From Luscinia megarhynchos (taxonomy: Eukaryota; Chordata; Aves; Passeriformes; Turdidae), in NCBI GenBank assembly GCA_034336665.1, contig CM067590.1, forward strand, positions 1,955,748-2,019,747: DNA of 64,000 bases, in the 5' to 3' direction. Under the pieces are notes generated by a model. It saw only the letters and a list, made by a program, of their open reading frames with translations, ran no database searches and was not told the origin of the DNA. A program made the translations under genes and the position numbers. Below are positions 54,620 to 64,000 of the stretch, one piece after another. Positions within the stretch are counted from its first letter, which is position 1, and every line of letters begins with the position of its first letter.

Positions 54620-54900
54620 GCCCAGGGGCACCCCTGCCCTCCCTGGGGGTCTCAAACCCCCTGGCAGGGTCCCAAAGACCCCTGAGTGAGACCCTGCTGT
54701 CTCAGGCACGGAATTCACACCCCTGGGGGAAATTACCAGCACAGAGGGAATGGAAACAAGCCACCAACATTAGTAAAGTGTAAATTAGGTTGTTAGAACG
54801 CAGATAAATAGATTTTGGAGATGTTTGTGATAAGGGACACGTGGCCAGGATGGAGAATTTGGGGTGTGGATCCTCTTCCTCCTTCTGCTCCGTGCCATCC
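54620..54900 (+). mobile_element. LTR-like interspersed repeat, truncated copy 3
   Basis: Matches copy 2 from ctgccctccctgggggtctc to ctccgtgccatcc, then stops at about 54900 where unique agccccatcccctgcc begins. It contains an extra 30-bp segment (ctgtctcaggcacggaattc and ten more bases) absent from copy 2. It lies immediately downstream of the CpG-island promoter. Confidence 0.55.
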
Positions 54901-54949
54901 AGCCCCATCCCCTGCCCCAGACACCTTTTCCCATCCCCGGGGTCAGCCA

Positions 54950-55620
54950 CTCATTCTCTGCCCCATCCAGGAAATCTCCTCTTTCCCCTCAGCCCAGCCC
55001 CTTTCTGCAGGGCCCGGTGCAAATCTGCACCACCAGGGCTCCGCGTCCTATCTGCTGCATCTGTGCTCCTAATGGATGTATAATATTTTACAGTAATTTC
55101 CTCATTTGTCATGCAATCAAATCCTTTGATCAGACACGGGAGAAATGTAAATATCAATTATTAACCAGCCCATTCTGGTCTTGCTTGACTGGATATTTAT
55201 TTTTTTATTATTTTTTGGAGGAAGGAATTGATTCATTTGCAATTCAACTCTCCAACTCATTCTTAATTTGGATGCTTGCGTTTCTGGACGGGCTGTATTT
55301 TTGAAGGTGGAGATATTTGATCACTAGAGCAATCAATGCTTCCATGTATATTTTAGAGTGGGGAGATAGTTGTGTAGAAAAGTGTAAAATAAGCGAGGGG
55401 TTTTAAATCCTGTGCGTAGAGATCTGCTACACCACGGTTCAAAATCTCAGTAGCCAAATTTGCTGCTCTACAGTCATTTATAGCCCTTCAGAGCGTTGGC
55501 ATGAAATGGAGAGGTGGCCAGGAAATTTCTGACAGAATATTTTTCCATCTGCAAATAGTTCTATTTTTTTTATTATTTTCTCGTGAGAGTGAGGCAGTTT
55601 GTATAAACACGTTGCCTTAG
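54950..55620. promoter_or_regulatory. Candidate conserved non-coding block (AT-rich, best in window)
   Basis: Repeat-free AT-rich DNA from 55060 on. It includes an inverted pair of TCF/LEF-type cores (atcaaa at 55116-55121 and tttgat at 55125-55130, with ctttgatc at 55124-55131), atatcaattattaaccagcc, ttgattcatttgcaattcaa and later gcaatcaatgcttcc. The density of TAAT, ATTA and TTTGAT words is high. Typical of a developmental enhancer; conservation untested. Confidence 0.45.
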
Positions 55621-56312
55621 GCAGAAAAAACGTTTTCGAAATGAAAATAATAACAAAAAAAGTGAAATAAAATTAGAAGAAAGATGAGACTCAGTCGCTT
55701 TCTTTTTGGCTTCCCATTTGGAGATGGTTTTCCACCCAAAGCTTTGGAAGTTTCTGGTGCCTGTGCAGCCTGAGAAGTCAAGCTGGGGCTGTGACACGCA
55801 TTTGTCCTGGCATTTCAGTGTCCAGCTCTCCTGACATTTCACTGGTGCCAGCTTTGCAGGAGGTAATCCCCATCCTTCCCCCCAAAAATCCCAATTTTGG
55901 CTTCAAACTCAGGAATCTGGGAGCGCTCTTCCCTCAGCCAGGCTGTTTATTTGCTTTCTGGAGTTTTATTGAAGCTCTGAGAGTTGCATTTTGCAAGCTG
56001 TCTTCCTCCTGAAAGCGAGCAAGCTGCGCCTCTTCCTTAATCATCTGCTTTTGTTTGCTCCAAGGAAAATACCAAATATCTCCTGACGTGCCGTGGAGCC
56101 GTGAATGATGCAGGGATGCGCAGTTCCTGCCCGGCCTCATGACTAATGGTGAGTTTTCAGGTGCACGTGGAGCCTGGGGAGATGTGCCCCAAATCCTGCC
56201 TGCTCTGGGCTCTTTTGTCGATCTGCTGGAGAGGATGACAACATCTCCTCTCGAGGCCAGCAGCGGTTGGCGCAGAGAGGTTTCTGCAGAGCTCCTGCAG
56301 CGTGAAGCAGCC
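55621..56312. other. Single-copy DNA, partly conserved-looking
   Basis: The interval 55990-56150 (gcgcctcttccttaatcatc, cctgacgtgccgtgg) has enhancer-like texture. No exon is supported. Confidence 0.35.
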
Positions 56313-56319
56313 GTGGAAC

Positions 56320-56425
56320 GGTGGAACCATGGAAGGGATTGGGCTGGAGGAACCTCAGAGCTCATCTCAGCCCGGCCCTGCCATGGCAGGGACACCTGGC
56401 TGCCCCAGGCTGCCCCAGCCCCGGC
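56320..56425 (-). mobile_element. CR1: CR1-type LINE 3' fragment
   Basis: The plus strand reads ggaaccatggaagggattgg, cctcagagctcatctcagcc and ctgccatggcagggacacc, the reverse complement of the 3' untranslated end of bird CR1 elements. Only about 100 bp remain and no reverse-transcriptase sequence is present, as usual for 5'-truncated CR1 copies. Confidence 0.75.
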
Positions 56426-56949
56426 CCTGATGTCCTGGTGTGAAGGACAGGGCTCTGCCAAGAAGGGCAGGAGCTTCTCTTTGAAATGGAGAATGTAAAC
56501 CCTCTCCCTCCAAATTATTATCATTTTGAAATTAAGGGGCTCTCAGGAAAGATAGGGGAATTAGGAATAACAGTTCTTCACTAGGAAAATTCAAATAGAA
56601 ATGCAGTATTACAAAGAACAATCCCAACCCTGCCAGAGTCAGAATCCAAGCTGACACCCGTCAGTCAGTCAGGGTGTTGGCAGCAGTCCCATTCAATGGT
56701 GGCTGCATCCTCCTGCAGGGGCAGATGTGGTTCATTGGAGAAGGTGCAGTTTTCCTCTGAAGCTCCAGGGATGATGTGGAAAGGTCTGGTATTCCTTTGG
56801 AATCCAGTGGAAAGATGGAAACTTGCTATCCAAAATCTCAGTTTTTATCTGGGTAGGAAAGGCTTGGCTCCTCCCCCTGGCTGGAGCATCTCCCAGTGGG
56901 ATGATGGAATTTTATCAGTCATGAACTGGGACTCAATGGCCATGAACAG
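56426..56949. other. Single-copy spacer
   Basis: AT-balanced unique DNA with no supported gene. Confidence 0.4.
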
Positions 56950-57535
56950 GAGATACCTCCTGGAGGGAGGATGGGCTGTGGAAAGATAAAGATGATTGCC
57001 CAGCTGGTTTAAAGATGGCCCATTAGCAGATAATATGTGCCAGGGGATCAGGGTCACTGCCCCACTCGGTTTTTAACAATGGCCCATTGACAGGAGATAT
57101 CTCCACAGAGATCAGGATCACTGCCACACCCGGTTTTTAACAATGGCCCATTAACAGGAGATATTCCCACAGAGATCAGGATCACTGCCACACCCGGTTT
57201 TTAACAATGGCCCATTAACACGAGATATTCCCACAGCAATAAGGATCACTGCCACACCCGGTTTTTAACAATGGGCCATTAGCAGGAGATATTCCCACAG
57301 AGATCAGGATCACTGCCCCACCTGGTTTTTAATAATGGCCCATTAACAGGAGATATTCCCACGGAGATCAGGATCATTGCCACACCCGGTTTTTAACAAT
57401 GGACCATTAGCAGAAGATATCTCCTGGAGGGAGGATGGCCTGTGGGAAAGATAAAGATGATTGCCCCAGCTGGTTTAAAGCTGGCCCTTTAGCAGATAAT
57501 ATGTGCCAGGAGATAAGGAATCACTGCCCCACCTT
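56950..57535. repeat. 64-bp AT-rich minisatellite with matching divergent edge units
   Basis: Interior units of 64 bp contain gccacacccggtttttaaca, atggcccattaacaggagat and tcccacagagatcaggatca (about six copies). The first (56960-57060) and last (57425-57525) units share a different form: gggaggatggcctgtgg, aagataaagatgattgcc, cagctggtttaaag and cagataatatgtgccagg. This array is much less GC-rich than the others. Confidence 0.96.
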
Positions 57536-58574
57536 CAGGAGATGGGGACAGAATCCACATTTCTGGCCACAGCCTGTATTGCAGCCCCAGGCACTGCCTT
57601 ACCCCGGCTGGGATCCCTCAGACACATTGTGTGAGTCTTGCCCCGTGCCATGAGACATTTTACATCGTTATCCTGGAAATCCAGCACACACTTCCTACCA
57701 ACTAAAGGAGTAAGTGGTTTGGGCTTGACCTTGACACCTGGGGTTTGTGCTGGAGCCAGCTTTACTCCCAGCTTCTTTCCCAGCCCTTTTTAGTTTCCGC
57801 TGGGTTTTAATCCGTGTAAAAGCTGTGTGAAGAGTGAGTCTGAGCCGCAGCCGCTGTGCCCAGACACGGTCACTGGTGGGTTGAGAGAAAAGCTATTGAT
57901 CTGGTGTTTGAATTCAGTTAAATAACGCTGCCCAAGCCGCAGCTCCAGCCCGGCGGGGCGATCGATCCCGGCTCCTTCCGGCTCCAGGGCAGGTGCTGAT
58001 CCATAACCCGGGTCCTGCGCCGTGACCCAGAGCTGCTGCCACCGCTCCTGCGGGTGCCAAACGGCCACACACCTGCTCAATTCCCATTTCCTTTCATCTC
58101 GCTGGAAGATTTTGGCAGGTCAGAACAAGCCCTGACTTCCAGAACTTGCCTCATCCGCATCCTCCAGGAGAAGGTCTCAGCAGCAGCTGGGAAACCACTT
58201 CAAAAAGCACATCCCTTTCTGAGCCTGGGGTCTTTGTGAGGCAGAAACTCATCTGCTGATGGAATTTATGGAGAAATTCTCCGTTGCTGTCCTCCCACTG
58301 GATCCTGGCTCCCACGCTGCAGCCCAGACTGCGAGGCTGGAGGGTAACGCCGAGCTCAGCGCCAGGAGCTTCGCCCAGGCTTCGTGCCCTCACCTTGCCC
58401 CCAAGCCCTTAACAGGGCTTCCCACAGAAAACCGGTGAGGAATGACTTCCTGCAGGAGCCTCAGCGCTGCCCAAACACACCAGAGTACAGAGCTGGCACA
58501 GAAAATGGAAACCCCTGTCTGGTGTTAAACAAACTGAGGAGGGGTGCCCTGGGAGGCCGAGCATCCCTCAGTCT
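57536..58574. other. Single-copy DNA
   Basis: The part at 57830-57935 (gtgagtctgagccgcagccg, agctattgatctggtgtttg) may be conserved. The rest shows no recognisable feature. Confidence 0.35.
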
Positions 58575-58735
58575 CGTGGAATCCAGGATGGTTTGGGGTC
58601 AGAAGGGACCATAAAGCCCCTCTGATTGCCCCTGCCATGGGCAGGAACACCCCCCTGTCCAGCCCAGCCTCGGCTCCAGCCCTTCTCAGGAGCTGCCCAA
58701 AACCCTGGGAAGGCACGAAGAAGCTCCCTGGGCTG
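58575..58735 (-). mobile_element. CR1: CR1-type LINE 3' fragment
   Basis: The plus strand reads ggaatccaggatggtttggg, agaagggaccataaagcccc and ctgccatgggcaggaacacc, an antisense CR1 3' end. The right part is diverged (gggaaggcacgaagaagctc). No coding remnant. Confidence 0.75.
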
Positions 58736-58899
58736 CGGGAATGTGTCTGAGGCACCGTTACCGACCTGGGCTCGTTTGCGATGGGGGCGAACGCCTCTCA
58801 GGGAGGGGGTTTTGGGGCTCTGCAGCAGCACTGGGACCAGTGCCATCCCCAGACTGGTTTCCAGCAGCGCTGCTGGTGCCTGGGGACTTGGCCTGTGGT
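58736..58899. other. Single-copy spacer
   Basis: Unique GC-rich DNA; nothing seen. Confidence 0.4.
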
Positions 58900-59460
58900 T
58901 AGAAGACAGGCACGTGTCAAACGCGTAAGGCACTTCAGCGCCGTCTGCTCCTGCAGAACAATACTTACTCTTCATGTTAGTTCAGTTACAGATCAAATAA
59001 TCTGAAAAATTCACAAGTGGCTGCGGATACAAATTAACTTAACAAAACATTTTGAAAACGGCGCAGTCCTGGGGAGAATACAAATGTGGCAGGCACCGGT
59101 GGGAGAGGAATGCGAGCGTCTGCACCGGAGTCCTCCCATCAACATTTTCCCCGCGTCAGATCACACAGAGCGGCTGGAGCCGGATGAAACGCAGTAACAG
59201 CGCGGTCCAAGATGGAGCGATGCCATATGGAAGCCCAGGGAAGTTTTCTCCGCTCTTTGCTCCGCTGATGTTTTTCAGCTGTGTCATTGGTGCTTTGCTT
59301 TATCAAGAACATTACGGGCTGGGCTCTGTCTGTGCAGTGAAAAATGACGGGCTGAGCTCTGCTCTCCATTGCACCAAAGTCACCGGTGTTGCGGGAAGGT
59401 AAAGGACGGAGGCATTTGGCTCGTGGTCACCGTTTCATAACTGCAGAGCACAAGCTATAA
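58900..59460. promoter_or_regulatory. Candidate conserved block
   Basis: Balanced, repeat-free DNA with scattered CpGs (caaacgcgtaaggcacttca) and AT-rich parts (gatcaaataatctgaaaaat). It contains the exon-like segment listed next. Regulatory or exonic constraint is plausible. Confidence 0.35.
59160..59398 (+). CDS. Candidate internal coding exon (tentative)
   Basis: A 239-bp segment lies between an acceptor-like pyrimidine tract (acattttccccgcgtcag, ending 59159) and a donor-like AAG|GTAAAG at 59398/59399. One plus-strand frame is open across it and ends only in the putative intron (TAA 59400-59402). The translation has a polar first third, a hydrophobic stretch (LFAPLMFFSCVIGALLYQ) that could span a membrane, then a polar part with two cysteines. 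I recognise no family, and neighbouring exons were not found. Conserved non-coding DNA is the alternative. Confidence 0.2.
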
Positions 59461-60099
59461 AATCTTGATGAATCTTTTGAGCTTTGGAGCCTAAAGCAGC
59501 TCTTTGGTCTCCAGCCTGGCTGGGTGCAAACGCGTGTGCTGAGGTGAAGGCAGGAGCATCCTCGTGCCCAGGGCTGGTAGAAACTTGTTACACGCAGGAA
59601 TTGCTGTGTTGGGGAAATAACCCAGCAGCTGCTGCCCCTGCGGGGCCACTTCCAGCGGGGCTCAGCTCGCCCTCCGCGCCGTGCGGGCTGGATTCGCCTC
59701 AGCTGTGGGGAGAGGCGACGGAGGGATAAATACGGATTGGGCTAAATAAGGAAAAGCTGTGTGGGATGCTGCAAACAGCCTCGCCGCAGATGGAACCCAC
59801 TCCGTGTGGAAGGGCCAAACTCGCCCACGCTGGGTTTGGCTTTCCCCACGGCGAGCCAGAGCTGGTGAGGAGCCCCAGCGCGGTGGGGGAACTTCCCAGG
59901 CACCAGCTGGACCTGCTGCTCCATCCTCACCCTCCTGCCTTCCCCGGGCTTGCTCGCAAGCCACGCTCGCTTTCCCCAGCTCAACACAGAAGGATCCCGG
60001 CAGGACTGAGCCGAACGAGTCCTAAATCCCTTTCCCCGCTGCACCCCAAGGTCCCGCTGAGCCCCAGCGGCCCCACTCCTCCTGCCCTGCGCTCAGGGC
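59461..60099. other. Single-copy spacer
   Basis: Moderate GC, no array. Short overlapping frames without domains. No gene supported. Confidence 0.4.
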
Positions 60100-60214
60100 T
60101 CTGGAACCACAGGATGGTTTGTGTCAGAAGGATCCTCTCGTTCCAACCCCCTGCCACAGGCAGGGACACCTTCCGCCAGACCAGGTTACTCCAAACCCCG
60201 TCCAGCCTGGTCAC
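60100..60214 (-). mobile_element. CR1: CR1-type LINE 3' fragment
   Basis: The plus strand reads ggaaccacaggatggtttgt, cgttccaaccccctgccaca and ggcagggacacc, then ccagaccaggttactccaaa, a good match to the antisense 3' end of bird CR1. Confidence 0.8.
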
Positions 60215-60654
60215 CGCACGGAGCTGCCACCGAAATCCTCCAAATCCCACCCAAAACGCCAGCGAAGTGCCAGCCTTGGGCAGCTCGGCGGAGCAGGAGC
60301 CGCCCCCGCGGCCGCCGCTGCGGGAATTGCGCTCGCCGCTCGTTGGCCTCGCTCCGCCCCAGCCAGAGCCGGCAGCGGCGGCTTTTTGTGTGAATGAAAT
60401 GGGAACAGAACCGGCTGGAACGGAGCGGGCAGATTAGTCATTAGTCATCCCGGCTTCTTCGGGAGCTGCCGCTAATTGAGGCTCTCAGGTAGCGCTGAGT
60501 CACCGCAGCCCTGCTCGGACCCCCCGGGCCTGGGGGTGTCACACGGACCGTCACCGCTCTGGGTCACTCCTGTGGCCTGGCAGCCGAGAGGGGACGGGCA
60601 GAGGAGAAATGGGCTCGGCATTTCCGAAGGGCCGCGGAGGAGCATCGCAGCTCG
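60215..60654. other. CpG-rich single-copy DNA
   Basis: CpG density is raised at 60290-60370 (cgcccccgcggccgccgctg). A pair of attagtcattagtcatccc words at 60434 is a short direct repeat containing AP-1-like TTAGTCA half-words. No exon is supported. Confidence 0.35.
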
Positions 60655-60656
60655 GC

Positions 60657-60890
60657 CGGACAGGGGGAGAGAGGGGACAGAGGGACAGAGAGGGGACATA
60701 GAGAGAGAGGGACAGAGAGGGGACAGAGGGAGAGAGGGACAGAGGGAGAGAGGGACAGAAGGGACATAGGGAGAGAGGGACGAGGGGGAGAGAGGGAGAG
60801 AGGGACAGAAGGGACATAGGGAGAGAGGGGACAGAGGGACAGAGAGGGACGGGGGGACAGAGGGACGGGGGGACAGAGGGACAAGGGGAT
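60657..60890. repeat. Purine minisatellite (agagggacagaggg)
   Basis: Degenerate array of gagagagggaca and ggggacagag words with near-absence of pyrimidines other than C on the plus strand. Minus-strand frames are Ser/Pro/Leu polymers. Confidence 0.94.
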
Positions 60891-61399
60891 GCCCCTGCTC
60901 TGCCCCAGCCCCAGCTGCACACCACCCCCAGGCTCCCCTAAGCGCTCCCTGCTGCCCTCGGGGCCATGCCCGGCGTTCGCCCAGCCCTCCTCCCCGCAGC
61001 ATCCCGGGAGCCGCAGCTCCGGCCCGGCCGCTCTGCCGCGGCTCCGGCACCGAGGGCACAGCGGTGCCACCTCCCGGGGCTGGCACTGCCTGGCAGTGTC
61101 TGCGGCCACGGGCGAACCAAACTCCGCCGTCAGCGGCTCCATCCAGCACAGCTCCCTGAGCTAGGGAGCAGCGGTTCCCGAGGAAATGTGTGTGCGCGTT
61201 CCTTCCCTCCGTGGGAGCTGCCCAACAGCCCAGTGAAGGGTTCCCCGTCCCAGAGCGGCAGGAAGGGACACAGGACCGGGCTCTGTGCGCGCAGCTCTTC
61301 TCTCACTGGGTTTCTCCCCCGCGCGGGTCCCGGCGCTGCACGGGGGAAGCGCAGTTTAAAAGGGAATTTCTCTTTTATTTCCCGGGCGGGTGGGCGGGC
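60891..61399. other. GC-rich single-copy DNA
   Basis: CpG-containing unique sequence. No supported gene or repeat. Confidence 0.4.
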
Positions 61400-61560
61400 G
61401 AGGCGGTTGGAAAGATGTTTTCCTTTCGTTTCTCAGTCTCATTGGACCACTATATTTAGTCCAGTTTCTAATTTTCTGGACTTAATTAACGAGCTGAAGT
61501 TTTCACGCAGAGCCCACGAACAGCTTGGGAAGTTCAGCCTGGTCACTGGGCAGGAAAAAA
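61400..61560. promoter_or_regulatory. Candidate conserved block with a MEF2 site
   Basis: AT-rich, repeat-free. It contains CTATATTTAG (61450-61459), which matches the MEF2 consensus at all ten positions, next to a CCAAT-type word (attgg at 61441), and an acttaattaacgagc homeodomain-type core at about 61480. Muscle or neural enhancer activity is a reasonable inference. Confidence 0.4.
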
Positions 61561-61724
61561 AATTGTCTTTCTTCTCTGCTAGCGCTGGGAATGACCTGTG
61601 CATAAAATCAGAGGGAACATCTCTGTGGCATCGCTGGGACACGCCAGCCCTGACCACTGGGCACAGGTTCGTCCTTGGGGTGCCACAGTGCCTGCGGGCA
61701 TCCTGAGGTGGGGCTGGATGTGCC
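61561..61724. other. Single-copy spacer
   Basis: Unique DNA; nothing seen. Confidence 0.4.
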
Positions 61725-62300
61725 CAGCCTGACTCTGGGTGTTCTCTGTGCCCAGCACCCCCAGGGACAGCCCAGGCACAGGTGCCCCTGATTTTGGGAT
61801 GTTCTTTGTGCCCAGCACCCCCAGGGACCAGCCAGGCACAGGTACCCCCGATTTTGGGATGTTCTCCCAGGGACCAGCCAGGCACAGGTACCCCCCGATT
61901 TTTGGGATGTTCTCTGTGCCCAGCACCCCCAGGGACAGCCCAGGCACAGGTACCCCCGATTTTGGGATGTTCTCTGTGCCCAGCACCCCCAGGGACAGCC
62001 CAGGCACAGGTACCCCGATTTTGGGATGTTCTCTGTGCTCAGCACCCCCAGGGACAGCCCAGGCACAGGTACCCCGATTTTGGGATGTTCTCCCAGGGAC
62101 AGCCCAGGCACAGGTACCCCGATTTTGGGATGTTCTCTCATTGCCCCAGCACCCCCAGGGACCAGCCAGGCACAGGTACCCCTGATTTTGGGATGTTCTC
62201 CCAGGGAGCAGCCAGGCACAGGTACCCCGATTTTGGGATGTTCTCCCAGGGAGCAGCCAGGCACAGGTGCCCCTGATTTTGGGGTGTCCTCCCAGGTACC
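61725..62300. repeat. 43-60-bp minisatellite, about ten copies
   Basis: Units share cccgattttgggatgttct and aggcacaggtac; full-length units also contain ctgtgcccagcacccccagg. Short units (cagggaccagcc directly after ttctcc) lack the central 17 bp. The two unit classes alternate in clusters: full-length in the middle, short ones at the right end. Confidence 0.96.
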
Positions 62301-62404
62301 AGTCACACCAGCACACCTGGGTGTCACCAGAGGCTCACAGGATTCTCTCTGTGGCACTCATGAGCCTCCAGACACCCACAGGGGTGTCAGTCTGCTCCCC
62401 CTTG

Positions 62405-62505
62405 CTCTGGGGTGGGTTTGGGGTGGGTTTGGGGCTTTGGGATTTTGGGCATTTGGGGTTTGGGGGATTTTGGGTGTTTTGGGGTTTTGGGGTGTGTTTT
62501 GCAGT
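62405..62505. repeat. G/T-rich low-complexity repeat
   Basis: Repeats of ggggtgggttt, ggggatttt and ggttttgggg words. Many G3-G4 tracts separated by T-runs make it G-quadruplex-prone on the plus strand. Confidence 0.9.
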
Positions 62506-64000
62506 TCTGTCCCCTGTGCTGCCTGGCAATGGCCGTGGCACTGCAGGCTGGCACTGAGGGATGTCACCCTCCCCTGGCACCGGCAGCAGGGACAGGGCAC
62601 AGCTGAGCTGGGGCTGAGCACCCTCACTCTGCACTCTGTGCCAGCACAGCTCCCCACTGGTCCCAGTTTGCTCACTGGGAGGTGGCAGGGGGAGCTCTGA
62701 GCCCTGTTCCGATGGGGTGGAACATCTGGAACCCAGGTGTGTGACACTGGGTGACACTGGCCCAGCTCCCCATGTCAACACTCGTGCTCTGCCTCCCTTC
62801 CCCTTAAAATAGATCTGCCTTAAAATAACACCTTGCTAACCCCAGGCAGATGTGAGATTTTCTTTTCCAGCAATCAGGAGGTTGTTGTTTGTTGTTTTTT
62901 TTTCCAGTGAGAGACTATTTAGCTAGAAACAGGCACCAGGAGAGGAGGATGGTGGTGCCAGAGCTACAGACTGCACCCTGAAGCTGTGGCCAGGATGAGC
63001 AGCCCCCAAACTCTCCTGAGCTGCAACGCTCAGATCTGTGGGCAAGGAGGACGTTTGTGGCACAGGAGGTGCTATAGCAACCGTGTGAAGGTGCCTGGAG
63101 AAAGTTGAGGGGAAATAAATAAAATAAAACCGTTGCTGGAAGCAGAGGGATGGCAGAAGGAGGAGGGGAGATCCCCAGGGTGCAGCCTGGTGCCAAAGCT
63201 CCAGTGGGATTCCCTTGGGGGATTTTAAACTGCACATTGCCAAAGAGCAGGATGGTTCGGGGGGAAGAGGGGGCTGGGCTCTGCGTGTCCCACCCTGGGT
63301 GGGTTCCCAGCCCTGCAGGGTCTCTCCCCTTTCTGCCCCCCAGCACACCCAGCCTGGCACAGCTCCTGCATTTCTGGGGCTGCTGCCCCACCCCACCCGG
63401 CTCTGGCTCTACAGACAGCCCTGACCTGGTGCATCCCCTCCCTGGGATGTGCTGGGCACCACCCTGGCCTGTGTGGGAGAAAACCCCAAATCTGGCAGCT
63501 GGCAGTGTCAGAGGGCTGGGGCTGCCCTGGCTGCAGGGAAACACCTTTTGGTTAGAACTTCCCCCACATCACATTTGATTTCATTTTCCCTTCCCCTCCC
63601 AGCGCTGCCCTGGCTGCCAGGGCTTGGCAGGATTAATTCCAGATAAAGTTACCCTGAGTGATGGCCTTTGCTTTCGTGCTCTCCTTGTCTATTTTCCACC
63701 TGGCTGAACCCAGAGAAACTCCAGAGGAATCCTGCAGCTCCACCCTGCCTGGGGCCGGCTCAGCAGAGCCACAGCTCCTCCTGCCAGGGTTGTTTTTATT
63801 CCTGGTGAGAGCAGAGCTGCTGTGCACAGGTGGGGTGGGACAGGTGACAGGAGCTGGGGGGGCACACATCACAATCTGAGGGCTCCAGTCTGCCCTGGAG
63901 ACTCCCCTCGTGGGGACAGAGCCCCCTTTGTGCCTGGGCTCAGCCAAACTCTGCTTTGTGTTTGCTGATCCCCAGCACGGGGTGTGGGAGCCCAGGGTGG
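62506..64000. other. Single-copy right flank
   Basis: Unique DNA with moderate GC. An AT-rich patch with a T-run lies at 62850-62910, and at 63100-63130 (aaataaataaaataaaacc). No gene is supported. At the very end (63978-64000) ggtgtgggagcccaggg resembles the left flank of the LTR-like copy at 54610, so another copy may begin here. Confidence 0.4.

Overview
The window looks like vertebrate nuclear DNA, most probably from a bird and possibly a songbird microchromosome or other GC-rich chromosome end. This is inferred from three short 3'-terminal fragments of CR1-type LINEs (about 56.3, 58.6 and 60.1 kb, all on the minus strand), several CpG islands, no mammalian SINEs, and a density of GC-rich minisatellites typical of avian GC-rich chromosomes. 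Nothing resembles a bacterial, phage or plasmid gene, and I could not identify any complete protein-coding gene, tRNA or rRNA.

The layout is a mosaic. About 35 tandem arrays, each with its own unrelated unit (6 to about 150 bp) and each 0.1-1.6 kb long, alternate with single-copy DNA. The largest are at 0.16-1.36, 3.26-3.95, 9.19-10.83, 11.4-12.2, 19.9-20.6, 20.7-21.7, 26.2-26.9, 32.2-33.2, 38.5-40.2, 42.6-43.4, 47.3-48.3, 49.3-51.3, 53.0-53.8 and 61.7-62.3 kb. Nearly all the long open frames, including the 500-720 codon ones, are by-products of these arrays.

Between the arrays lie AT-richer blocks with few repeats that read like conserved non-coding DNA, for example at 5.2-5.8, 14.7-15.1, 15.8-16.3, 18.0-18.2, 24.8-25.2, 28.7-29.3, 31.0-31.2, 35.3-35.9, 49.2-49.3, 55.0-55.6, 58.9-59.4 and 61.4-61.6 kb. 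Recognisable sites include a perfect MEF2 box, an inverted TCF/LEF-like pair and TAAT-rich stretches. This fits an intron or flank of a developmental regulator, but I cannot name the locus, and conservation was not measured.

The best regulatory feature is a CpG-island promoter at 54.2-54.5 kb with two perfect CRE palindromes in a duplicated context, a CTCF-like match and a CACGTG box. Most of the island lies on its low-coordinate side, so transcription to the left (minus strand) is favoured but not proven. A second CpG island lies at 29.3-30.7 kb, and smaller ones near 10.9, 15.4, 17.5, 23.4, 24.4 and 27.6 kb.

Mobile elements are few. Besides the CR1 fragments there is a repeat family that looks like LTR sequence (44.9, 46.5 and 54.6 kb, with a possible further copy starting at the right edge) and one degenerate AT-rich element near 43.7 kb. 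A few small reading frames next to splice-like signals (28.8, 31.0, 35.4 and 59.2 kb) are given as low-confidence candidates.
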